Position numbers and translations under genes: made by a program
Notes under the pieces: model-generated
Told to the model about the DNA's origin: nothing
Seen by the model: only the letters and a program-made list of their open reading frames with translations
The model's database searches: none
Assembly (NCBI GenBank): GCA_964427285.1
Contig: CAYRTS010000002.1
Coordinates: forward strand, 1 to 64,000
Reading direction: 5' to 3'
DNA: 64,000 bases
From: SPCO01 sp964427285
GTDB lineage: Bacteria; Chloroflexota; Limnocylindria; Limnocylindrales; CSP1-4
Part shown: piece by piece, positions 42,053 through 49,295 of the stretch
Layout: each line of letters opens with the position of its first letter
How positions within the stretch are numbered: position 1 is the stretch's first letter

Positions 42053-42062
42053 CGTGCTCACC

Positions 42063-42659
42063 TCAATATCCCGTTGCGTACTGGAAGTGCATCGCGTCTC
42101 CAAACGTGATGCCCCATTTCCAGCCGTGTTGTTGAAAGATTTCGGCCACCCGTGGATCGATCGAGTGGTTGTGTTTGTGTGTCCCGCCGATGTGTTCGTA
42201 TGCCGAGTTGATATCGATCGCGATGCCCCACGAGTGGGTGCTTCGGACCTGCGTCCCGTCGATGTACTTGCAGATGTACCCCCAGATCCCGTGTTTAACG
42301 GGCTTGTGCTCGTTGGTCACGTGACCTACGACATCCCACCAGAGGTTGGTCGAGAGTCCACCGTTCCCGACGTACCAGCCCGGCACCGCCTTGCCGCCAA
42401 GCTTCTTGTGGAAGTTGACGTTGTATGCCACTCCGTCGTCCCAAGCCACCCACTGGAAGCGGTTGAAGTTCTTGTCCGTGCCGAGGCACGGCTCGCCGAA
42501 CGTCGCCTTGATGGCGGCAATGCCGTTGGGGACCGTCGGATAGCCATCGTGACGGTGGGTCCAGCCGGCGTTTGCTGAGTGTCCGGCGAACGCTGAGCCG
42601 ACGAAGACGAACAACGCCATCGTCGCGATCCCGATGGAGCGTCGCGTGAGGCGCTTCAT
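42063..42659 (-). CDS. M15-family peptidase (D-alanyl-D-alanine carboxypeptidase-like), secreted
   Basis: A 198-residue secreted protein. The signal peptide ends near GSAFAGHS. Zinc ligands of the M15/VanY-like fold are present: His142 and Asp149 in STHSWGIAIDINSAYE, and His191 in AMHFQYA. The activity expected for the family is cleavage of peptidoglycan peptides (L,D or D,D). The ATG overlaps (ATGA) the stop of a 26-codon leader ORF derived from an ssb 5' copy. The mature part has more Asn, Lys and His than neighbouring proteins, which may indicate acquisition. Confidence 0.85.
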   Translation of the reverse strand: MKRLTRRSIGIATMALFVFVGSAFAGHSANAGWTHRHDGYPTVPNGIAAIKATFGEPCLGTDKNFNRFQWVAWDDGVAYNVNFHKKLGGKAVPGWYVGNGGLSTNLWWDVVGHVTNEHKPVKHGIWGYICKYIDGTQVRSTHSWGIAIDINSAYEHIGGTHKHNHSIDPRVAEIFQQHGWKWGITFGDAMHFQYATGY

Positions 42660-42736
42660 CTGACGGTCGTCCGCTGCGTTGTGGTGCGCATCCCGGCGTC
42701 TCGCACGGGGCGCTCCGTGAACAGGACCGTGTGCAT
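42656..42736 (-). CDS. 26-aa leader ORF derived from the ssb N-terminus
   Basis: ATG 42736 is preceded by GGGAAGGAG as at ssb. The peptide begins MHTVLFTERPVRDAGMR, which matches SSB MNKVLLTGRLTRDPEMR at 9 of 17 positions, then diverges (TTTQRTTVR). Its TGA overlaps the peptidase ATG by ATGA. It probably couples translation of the peptidase gene to the ssb-type Shine-Dalgarno sequence; the peptide itself need not have a function. Confidence 0.6.
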   Translation of the reverse strand: MHTVLFTERPVRDAGMRTTTQRTTVR

Positions 42737-42864
42737 TGGTCCGATCTCCTTCCCGTCGGTCGGCTGCGCCGATCTCGACCTTCCAATTCCGGCGGGATGA
42801 GAACGTCAGACTAGCCAGGGACTCTGCACTCGCACGTATCGGCGGCTTATCAGGTTGTCAACCG
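42709..42864 (-). repeat. Copy B of duplicated ssb 5' region
   Basis: The imperfect copy of 40635-40790, same orientation. It carries TTGACA (minus strand, 42856-42861) and ATACGT (42834-42839) at 16-nt spacing, a better -35 than copy A. It therefore likely drives the M15 peptidase operon. Confidence 0.85.
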
Positions 42865-42906
42865 CCTCGGCCCAGCGATCACGCGCGACGGGCGGCCGAT
42901 CGGCGC

Positions 42907-42915
42907 TGCTATACT
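42907..42915 (+). promoter_or_regulatory. Extended -10 (TGCTATACT) of the purine operon
   Basis: TG-C-TATACT fits an extended -10 element; no strong -35 is visible 17 nt upstream. It is the best promoter candidate before purA and would give a leader of about 225 nt. Confidence 0.5.
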
Positions 42916-42921
42916 CCGGCC

Positions 42922-43147
42922 CTCCTCAGAACGCGCGGGCGAGCCCGTCAACCAGGAGGTCAGCGATCGCGCTTACAGGGCGCATCGGTCGTCCCGTGAG
43001 GCGCCCGAGCGACCAGTCGACAGCGATCCGCCGAACGCTCGGTGGGTCCACGAGGGAGTGGTCTACCCGGTTCCCGGGCCCCCAGGCGAGGGGCCTTTTT
43101 TCATGGTCCCGGACGCGGCGCGCAAATCGCGCAGGAGACGCGTCCTG
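42922..43147 (+). promoter_or_regulatory. Long leader of the purine operon with intrinsic terminator
   Basis: Between the likely promoter and purA there is no gene. The leader can form several stems, for example GGTCG/CGACC around 42990-43020, and CCTCCT near 42921 with AGGAGG at 42954-42959. It ends in an intrinsic terminator 46 nt before the purA ATG. This is the layout of a transcription attenuator or riboswitch; I cannot assign it to a known class. Confidence 0.5.
43077..43101 (+). terminator. Intrinsic terminator in the purA leader
   Basis: GGCCCC (43077-43082) pairs with GGGGCC (43090-43095) around CAGGCGA and is followed directly by six T (43096-43101). It is the only hairpin in the window with a true T tract, and it is upstream of, not after, an operon. 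Confidence 0.8.
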
Positions 43148-44488
43148 ATGCCGGCCACCGTGATCGTCGGGCTCCAGTGGGGCGACGAGGGCAAGGGCAA
43201 GATGACGGACTTCCTGGCCGAGGGGGTGGCCATGGTCGTCCGCTACCAGGGTGGCGACAACGCCGGACACACCGTGGTCAAGGGTGACGAGGTCTTCAAG
43301 CTCCGCCTGACGCCGTCGGGCGTGCTTTACCCGCACATCACGTCGGTGATCGGCAACGGCGTCGTGGTCAACCCGGTCACCCTGATCGACGAGCTGGACA
43401 TGCTCGCCGCGCGTGGCATCGACGTCGCCCGCGTCCGCGTGAGCCGCAGCTCGCACGTGATCATGCCGTACCACGTGGCCCTGGACGTCGGCAACGAGCT
43501 CCGCCTGGGCGACGCAAAGGTGGGCACGACCGGGCGCGGGATCGGGCCGACGTATGGCGATCGGGCCTGGCGGATCGGCCTGCGCATGGAGGACCTCCTC
43601 GACCCGGCGATCCTGCGCGAACGGATCGGCCGTGCGCTGCCCGACAAGAACCTCCTGCTCGAGGCGATGGGCTGCCCAACCTTTGAAGTCGAACCTCTGG
43701 TCGTGATGGCGGCGACCTGGGGCGAACGCCTCCGCCCCCATCTTGATGACACTACGTGGCTGGTCCAGGGCGCCCTCGCCCGTGGGGAGCACGTGCTCCT
43801 GGAAGGTGCCCAGGGGACGCTCCTGGATCTCGATCACGGGAGCTACCCGTTCGTGACGTCATCGAATCCGGTCGCCGGCGGCGCCTGCACCGGCGGGGGG
43901 ATCGGGCCGCTCCAGGTGGACGAGGTGATCGGGGTCATCAAGGCCTACTCAACCCGGGTCGGCTCCGGACCCTATCCGACCGAGCTGCACGACGAGATCG
44001 GGGCCGGGATCGCCTCGCGCGGCCACGAATTCGGGACGGTCACGGGGCGGCCGCGGCGGGTCGGCTGGCTGGACGTGGTGCCGCTGCGCTATGCCGTCGC
44101 CGTCAACAGCGTCAGTTCGATCACCCTCAACAAGCTCGACATCCTCTCTGGCATCGAAACCATTCGCGTGTGCGTTGCCTACGACCTTGACGGTCAACGG
44201 GTCGAAACCTGGCCATCGAGCGGCGCCTCGCTCGCCCGGGCCACCCCGATCTACGAGGACTTCCCAGGCTGGAACGAGCCGATCCACGATGTCCGGTCGC
44301 TGGCCGACCTGCCCGAGAACGCCCGGCGTTACGTCACCGCCATCGAGACCCACGCGGGCGTCCCGATCATCTTCGTATCCGTCGGCCCGGAGCGAACCCA
44401 GACGATCGAGCGGGCCTGGCGGCCGATGCGGGGACGGTCCGGCCTCGCCGGCGGGATGTCCGGCGGGCAGCCCGGGGGGGTCGGGTGA
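43148..44488 (+). CDS. purA: Adenylosuccinate synthetase
   Basis: Condenses IMP with aspartate using GTP, the first step to AMP. It has 446 residues. The GTP-binding opening VIVGLQWGDEGKGKMTDFLAEG holds catalytic Asp13, with GDEGKGK at 12-18, and YQGGDNAGHTVV and GTTGRGIGPTYGDRAWRIG follow. GSYPFVTSSNPVAGGACTGGG and VTGRPRRVGWLD complete the core. ATG 43148 has AGGAG 10 nt upstream. A Gly-rich tail of about 15 residues is non-conserved. First gene of the purine operon; purD overlaps by GTGA. Confidence 0.96.
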   Translation: MPATVIVGLQWGDEGKGKMTDFLAEGVAMVVRYQGGDNAGHTVVKGDEVFKLRLTPSGVLYPHITSVIGNGVVVNPVTLIDELDMLAARGIDVARVRVSRSSHVIMPYHVALDVGNELRLGDAKVGTTGRGIGPTYGDRAWRIGLRMEDLLDPAILRERIGRALPDKNLLLEAMGCPTFEVEPLVVMAATWGERLRPHLDDTTWLVQGALARGEHVLLEGAQGTLLDLDHGSYPFVTSSNPVAGGACTGGGIGPLQVDEVIGVIKAYSTRVGSGPYPTELHDEIGAGIASRGHEFGTVTGRPRRVGWLDVVPLRYAVAVNSVSSITLNKLDILSGIETIRVCVAYDLDGQRVETWPSSGASLARATPIYEDFPGWNEPIHDVRSLADLPENARRYVTAIETHAGVPIIFVSVGPERTQTIERAWRPMRGRSGLAGGMSGGQPGGVG

Positions 44489-45888
44489 GCCTGATCGCCC
44501 CGACCCGAACCCTCATCGTGGGGAGTGGCGGCCGGGAACATGCGCTGGCCTGGAAGCTCGCCTCGGAGCCGGGTGGCAACGAAGTGATCGTCGCGCCAGG
44601 CAGCCACGCGATCGGCGCCGAGCCCCGCGTGCGATGCCTCCCCGGCGTGAGCCCCCTGGATCCCGAAGCGGTCGTGGCGGCAGCGCGGCGAGAGGCCGTG
44701 GAGCTGGCGATCATCGGACCGGAAGCGCCACTTGCCGCGGGAGTCGCCGACGCCCTGCGCGCGGCTGGCATCGCGGTGTTCGGCCCATCGGCGGCAGCCG
44801 CTCGAATCGAATCGAGCAAGGCGTTCTGCCACGAGATCGCGGCCGCGGCCGGGGTCCGGATGGCCGTGGCGCGAGCGTTCCGCGACCCCGAGACAGCCCG
44901 GGCCTTTGCCGCTCAACTGGCGTCCGGGGGCCACGGTGTCGTGGTCAAGGCGGACGGCCTGGCTGCCGGCAAGGGTGTGACCGTGTGCGACTCGCTGGAC
45001 GAGGCCGAACGCGCGATCGTTGAGCTTTTCGCGCTCGTCCAGGGAGTTGGCGCCCGGACCGACTCGGCAAGCACTGGCGCGGCGAGCACGGGCGCGGCTG
45101 GCGCGGAGTCGATTGTCGTGATCGAGGAGCGACTGGCCGGTCCCGAAGCAAGCCTGATCGCCCTGACCGACGGCCGTGATGTCGTGGCCCTGCCCATCGC
45201 CCGCGACCACAAGCGCCTGCGCGACGGGGACGAGGGGCCGAACACGGGCGGAATGGGCGCATTCAGCCCGCTGCCCGATCTGCCCGATGACGAGGCCGAG
45301 CGCCTGTTCGACGCCTTCCACACCCCCATCCTCGCGGAGCTTGCCCAACGGGGAACGCCGTTCGTCGGCGCGCTGTACGCGGGGCTGATCCTGACCGACG
45401 ATGGGCCGGTGCTGCTCGAATGCAATGCCCGGTTTGGTGATCCGGAGGCCCAGGCCATCCTGCCGCGGCTGGCGGTGGCGCTCGGACCCTGGCTGCTCGC
45501 GGCCGCCCAGGGCCGACTCGGCTCCGCACTGGCGACCGCCCGGATCACGGGTTCCCGCCTGCCGACGATGCCGGGTGCCACCGTCGCGATCGTGCTGGCT
45601 GCCGCCGGATATCCGGACCGGCCGCGATCCGGCGACCCGATCACGGGGCTGCGCGAGGCGGCGGCCAGCGGGGCGCTGCTCTTCCACGCCGGAACCTCGC
45701 GGGACGACGACGGCACGGTCCGGACGACCGGCGGACGGGTGTTGTCCATCGTGGGCCGGGGCCCGGATCTCGACGCCGCCCACAGGGCCGCGACCGGCGC
45801 GGCGGACCTGATCGATGCGCCTGGACTGCAGCGCCGGCGCGATATCGGCTTCCATCACGCGCCGTTCCCGGTTAGCTCGGCCCGATGA
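44485..45888 (+). CDS. purD: Phosphoribosylamine-glycine ligase (GAR synthetase)
   Basis: An ATP-grasp enzyme making GAR from phosphoribosylamine and glycine, 467 residues. Blocks are LIVGSGGREHALAWKLA, IIGPEAPLAAGVADALRA, VVKADGLAAGKGVTVC, DHKRLRDGDEGPNTGGMGAFSP and ECNARFGDPEAQAILPRL. It is about 40 residues longer than usual, mainly from a low-complexity insert near residues 190-212 (GVGARTDSASTGAASTGAAG) encoded by short GC-rich repeats. The end is also extended. purB begins 10 nt downstream. Confidence 0.95.
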   Translation: MSLIAPTRTLIVGSGGREHALAWKLASEPGGNEVIVAPGSHAIGAEPRVRCLPGVSPLDPEAVVAAARREAVELAIIGPEAPLAAGVADALRAAGIAVFGPSAAAARIESSKAFCHEIAAAAGVRMAVARAFRDPETARAFAAQLASGGHGVVVKADGLAAGKGVTVCDSLDEAERAIVELFALVQGVGARTDSASTGAASTGAAGAESIVVIEERLAGPEASLIALTDGRDVVALPIARDHKRLRDGDEGPNTGGMGAFSPLPDLPDDEAERLFDAFHTPILAELAQRGTPFVGALYAGLILTDDGPVLLECNARFGDPEAQAILPRLAVALGPWLLAAAQGRLGSALATARITGSRLPTMPGATVAIVLAAAGYPDRPRSGDPITGLREAAASGALLFHAGTSRDDDGTVRTTGGRVLSIVGRGPDLDAAHRAATGAADLIDAPGLQRRRDIGFHHAPFPVSSAR

Positions 45889-45898
45889 GGCGGGCCAC

Positions 45899-47203
45899 AT
45901 GATCCGTCGCTACACACTCCCTGAGATGGGCGCGATCTGGTCCGACCAGGCTCGCTTCGAGGCCATGCTGCGCGTGGAACTGGCGGTCGCGCGAGTGCAG
46001 ACAGCCCGGGGAGCGATCCCGCAGTCGGCCCTGACCGCCCTCGAATCGCGCGCCCGCGTCGATATCGATCGCATCGCCGAGATCGAGCGGACGACCGACC
46101 ACGACGTGATCGCGTTTGTCAGCCAGATCGCCGAAACGGTCGGACCTGAGGGGCGGTTCCTCCACATGGGCCTGACCAGCAGCGATGTGGTCGACACCGC
46201 CCTCGCGCTCCAGCTTCGGGCGGCCGGAAAACGGCTGCTGCTCGATGCCGACGGGCTTCTCGGCGCGGTCGTCGCCCGCGCACGGGCCGAGGCGGACACG
46301 GTGATGATGGGGCGAACACATTCGGTGCATGCGGAGCCGACGACACTTGGTCTCAAGCTGGCCGGCTGGGCATTCGAAGTTGATCGGGGCCGGATGCGCC
46401 TCGCGGCCGCCGTGGACGAGATCGGAACGGGCAAGATTTCCGGGCCTGTTGGCACCTACTCCCACCTGGCCCCCGATGTCGAGACGGAGGTCCTGGCGGC
46501 CCTCGGGCTGCATGCGGATCCGGTGAGCACGCAGATCGTCCAACGCGACCGGCACGCGGCGCTGCTCACGGCGATCGCGATCCTGGGCGGTTCGCTGGAG
46601 CGTTTTGCGACGGAGGTCCGCAACCTCCAGCACTCCGAGATCGGCGAGCTCCAGGAGCCGTTCAAGCCGGGCCAGAAGGGCTCGTCCGCAATGCCCCACA
46701 AGCGCAACCCCATCCTGTCCGAGCGGATCGCCGGTCTGGCCAGGCTCCTGCGCGGCTACGCCCACACCGCGCTCGAGGACCAGCCGCTCTGGCACGAGCG
46801 AGACATCAGCCATAGCAGCGCCGAGCGGGTGATCCTGCCCGACGCGACGATCGTGCTGGACTACATGCTGGTGCGCATGGCGGGGCTCGTCGAGGGGCTG
46901 GTGGTCCGGCCCGATCGAATGCGCGAGAACATCGAGCGCGGCTACGGCCTGCATGCCTCGTCGCGGGTGCTGAGCCTCCTGATCGAGTCGGGTCTCGCGC
47001 GCGACGATGCCTACGCGATCGTCCAGCGCGCGGCGTTGCGAGCGGCGGACGATCGGGTGCCGCTGCGCGGGCTGCTGGCGATCGATGCCACCGTCGCCCA
47101 GCGGGTGCCCCTGGCAACGCTGGACGCCTGTTTTGACGACACGGCGTTCCTGGCCCACGTGCCGCAGGTGATGGCGCGCCTGGATCGACTCAATGCTCGC
47201 TGA
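45899..47203 (+). CDS. purB: Adenylosuccinate lyase
   Basis: Cleaves SAICAR to AICAR and adenylosuccinate to AMP, so it works in both branches. It has 434 residues. Signatures are TTDHDVIAFVSQIAE, HMGLTSSDVVDTALALQL, MGRTHSVHAEPTTLGLKLAGW and the fumarase-superfamily loop GQKGSSAMPHKRNPI. The start is ATG 45899; the frame is open further upstream in purD. It overlaps purC by 11 nt. Confidence 0.96.
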   Translation: MIRRYTLPEMGAIWSDQARFEAMLRVELAVARVQTARGAIPQSALTALESRARVDIDRIAEIERTTDHDVIAFVSQIAETVGPEGRFLHMGLTSSDVVDTALALQLRAAGKRLLLDADGLLGAVVARARAEADTVMMGRTHSVHAEPTTLGLKLAGWAFEVDRGRMRLAAAVDEIGTGKISGPVGTYSHLAPDVETEVLAALGLHADPVSTQIVQRDRHAALLTAIAILGGSLERFATEVRNLQHSEIGELQEPFKPGQKGSSAMPHKRNPILSERIAGLARLLRGYAHTALEDQPLWHERDISHSSAERVILPDATIVLDYMLVRMAGLVEGLVVRPDRMRENIERGYGLHASSRVLSLLIESGLARDDAYAIVQRAALRAADDRVPLRGLLAIDATVAQRVPLATLDACFDDTAFLAHVPQVMARLDRLNAR

Positions 47204-48245
47204 GTCCTTCCTGCGTTCCGGCAAGGTCCGCGACCTGTATTCCGTGCCGGGTGGAAGGCTCGTCCTGACGGCGTCGGACCGGATCTCGGCCTTCGACGTT
47301 GTCCTGCCGTCGCTGGTCCCCGACAAGGGACGGGTGCTCACAGGACTGTCCCGTTTCTGGTTTGCCGAAACCGCGGGGATCGTGCCGAACCACCTGCTGG
47401 ACACCGACGTCGAGGTGCTGCTCCAGGCATTCGCCACGCCGGCGTCCTCAGATGTCGGGCTTTCGCTTGACGACCTCCGCGGCCGGATCATGATCTGCCG
47501 TCCGACGCAGGTCGTCCCGATTGAGGCCGTCGTCCGCGGCTACCTCGCAGGTTCCGGCTGGAAGGAGTACCGCGAGCGGGGGACCGTGTGCGGGATCTCG
47601 CTGCCGGCCGGGCTTCGTGAGGGCGATCGGCTGCCGGAGCCGATCTTCACGCCGGCCACCAAGGCCGAGGCCGGCGCCCACGACGAGAACCTCAGCTTTG
47701 ACGCGATGATCGAGTACGTCGCGGCACAGTCGCTTGATCCGGCGTGGGCCGGGCCGCTGGCCGAGGCGATCCGCCAGCGCGCGCTGGCGCTGTTCGGGTA
47801 TGGGGCCGCGATCGCCGCCCGGCGCGGGATCCTGCTGGCCGACACGAAGTTCGAATTCGGGCTCGCGGTGCCAGGCCTTGAAACCGCGGGCGGTCGATCC
47901 GAAGATGGCCTGATCACGTTGCGACCGAACCTTGACCCCCGCTCGGAGATGATCCCCGATGGCTGGCCCGAGTCCAGCCTGATCCTGATCGATGAGGTCA
48001 TGACCCCGGACTCGTCGCGGTTCTGGGACGCGGCGTCGTACGAGCCCGGTCGGCCGCAGGTCAGTTTCGACAAGCAGTTCGTGCGCGACTGGCTGGAGAC
48101 GCAAGACTGGGACAAGGCCGCGCCCGGGCCGGAGCTGCCAGCGGAGGTGATCGAAGGCACTCGCGCCCGCTACATCGAGGCCTACGAGCGGATCACTGGC
48201 GCCAGCTTCAAGCGCTACCTGGAGGAGGACGTGATCGCCCCATGA
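47193..48245 (+). CDS. purC: SAICAR synthase
   Basis: Joins CAIR and aspartate (ATP-dependent) to SAICAR. It has 350 residues, longer than the roughly 240-residue bacterial form and like the roughly 300-residue group seen in actinobacteria and yeast. Blocks are RSGKVRDLYSVPGGRLVLTASDRISAFDVVLPS, EAVVRGYLAGSGWKEY, LADTKFEFGL, LIDEVMTPDSSRFWDA and SFDKQFVRDWLE. purS overlaps by ATGA. Confidence 0.96.
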   Translation: MLAESFLRSGKVRDLYSVPGGRLVLTASDRISAFDVVLPSLVPDKGRVLTGLSRFWFAETAGIVPNHLLDTDVEVLLQAFATPASSDVGLSLDDLRGRIMICRPTQVVPIEAVVRGYLAGSGWKEYRERGTVCGISLPAGLREGDRLPEPIFTPATKAEAGAHDENLSFDAMIEYVAAQSLDPAWAGPLAEAIRQRALALFGYGAAIAARRGILLADTKFEFGLAVPGLETAGGRSEDGLITLRPNLDPRSEMIPDGWPESSLILIDEVMTPDSSRFWDAASYEPGRPQVSFDKQFVRDWLETQDWDKAAPGPELPAEVIEGTRARYIEAYERITGASFKRYLEEDVIAP

Positions 48246-48547
48246 CCAGCTTCCGGTTCGCCGTCAACGTCACCCCCAAGCCCGGCATCCTGGATCCCCA
48301 GGGTCGGGCGGTGGAGGGGAGTCTCGGTCACCTCGGGATCAGTGGTGTCAGCGGCGTGCGGGTCGGCCGCCGGGTCGAACTGACGGTGGACGCCGCCGAC
48401 GTGGCGTCGGCCAGGGTGGTCGTGGAGCGCCTGGCCGGGGAGTTGCTGTCCAACCCCCTGATCGAGGCGTACGAGATCGCGCCGCTCGGCGCCGCCTCAT
48501 CGATCGTCGGCGTGGCGGGCAAGCCTGACGTGGCGGGGCAGGCCTGA
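48242..48547 (+). CDS. purS: FGAM synthase subunit PurS
   Basis: The small subunit of three-part FGAM synthase, which bridges PurQ and PurL for ammonia channelling. The conserved part is FAVNVTPKPGILDPQGRAVEGSLGHLGI, then VRVGRRVELTV and LLSNPLIEAYEI. At 101 residues it is slightly longer than usual, owing to a variable tail. It overlaps purC by ATGA; purQ starts 1 nt after the stop. Confidence 0.95.
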   Translation: MTSFRFAVNVTPKPGILDPQGRAVEGSLGHLGISGVSGVRVGRRVELTVDAADVASARVVVERLAGELLSNPLIEAYEIAPLGAASSIVGVAGKPDVAGQA

Positions 48548-48548
48548 C

Positions 48549-49295
48549 GTGGCGGTCCGGATCGGGGTCGTCGTCTTCCCTGGCAGCAATTGCGATCGTG
48601 ACACCCTGCATGCCCTGGACCTCGCCGGCGCCGAGGCCGTGAGCCTGTGGCACGAACAGGCGACGCTTGGTGGCGTCGCGGCGGTGGTCCTGCCGGGCGG
48701 CTTCGCGTACGGCGACTACCTGCGGGCCGGTGCGATCGCCCGGTTCAGCCCGATCATGCGGGCGGTTGCCGCGTTTGCGGCCGGCGGCGGCCTCGTCCTG
48801 GGGATCTGCAACGGCTTCCAGGTCCTCGCCGAGGCGGGTCTCGTGCCTGGCGCGCTGCTGCGCAACGCGTCCCTTCGCTTCGTCGCCAAGGAGGTGTCGA
48901 TCGCCCCTGTGCGACTCGATACGGCGTTCACCCACGCCCTGGCTTCGCGGAGCCCGTTGCGCATGCCGGTGGCCCATGGCGAGGGCTGCTTTTACGCGGA
49001 CGAGGTGACCCTCGATGCCCTCGAGCGCGACGGAGCGATCCTGTTCCGTTACGTCGATGCGGCCGGTGCCCCCGCTCAACCTGGCGCCCCGGCGAACCCC
49101 AACGGCTCCCTCCGGGCGATCGCCGGGGTCCTCAATGCAGCCGGCAACGTGGCCGCACTGATGCCGCATCCCGAGCGGGCGGCCGAGGCGATCCTTGGCT
49201 CCGACGACGGGATGGGGATCATCCGCTCACTGGTCGAGAGCGCAGCGCGCGCGACCAACGTGGCCCGAAACCCGGTCGGAGCGGGCACCCGATGA
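48549..49295 (+). CDS. purQ: FGAM synthase glutaminase subunit PurQ
   Basis: A class I glutamine amidotransferase, 248 residues, delivering ammonia to PurL. Motifs are VVFPGSNCDRDTLHAL, VVLPGGFAYGDYLRAGAIAR, nucleophile Cys in LGICNGFQVLAEAGLVPGAL and the His-Glu pair in MPHPERAAE. GTG start at 48549. Translationally coupled to purL by ATGA at 49292-49295. Confidence 0.96.
   Translation: MAVRIGVVVFPGSNCDRDTLHALDLAGAEAVSLWHEQATLGGVAAVVLPGGFAYGDYLRAGAIARFSPIMRAVAAFAAGGGLVLGICNGFQVLAEAGLVPGALLRNASLRFVAKEVSIAPVRLDTAFTHALASRSPLRMPVAHGEGCFYADEVTLDALERDGAILFRYVDAAGAPAQPGAPANPNGSLRAIAGVLNAAGNVAALMPHPERAAEAILGSDDGMGIIRSLVESAARATNVARNPVGAGTR

Noticed and set aside
42063..42659. Phage endolysin and hence a prophage
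   Set aside because: The M15 protein has its own signal peptide, and no holin, terminase, capsid or integrase genes are present.
43020..43101. T-box riboswitch before purA
   Set aside because: Only a faint resemblance (GAGTGGTCTACCCGG and a terminator). The Stem I features and a specifier loop are not identifiable, and purA is not a usual T-box target; left as an unassigned leader.
44329..45900. A 523-codon open frame antisense to purD
   Set aside because: A shadow of a strongly conserved enzyme gene, without recognisable domains.
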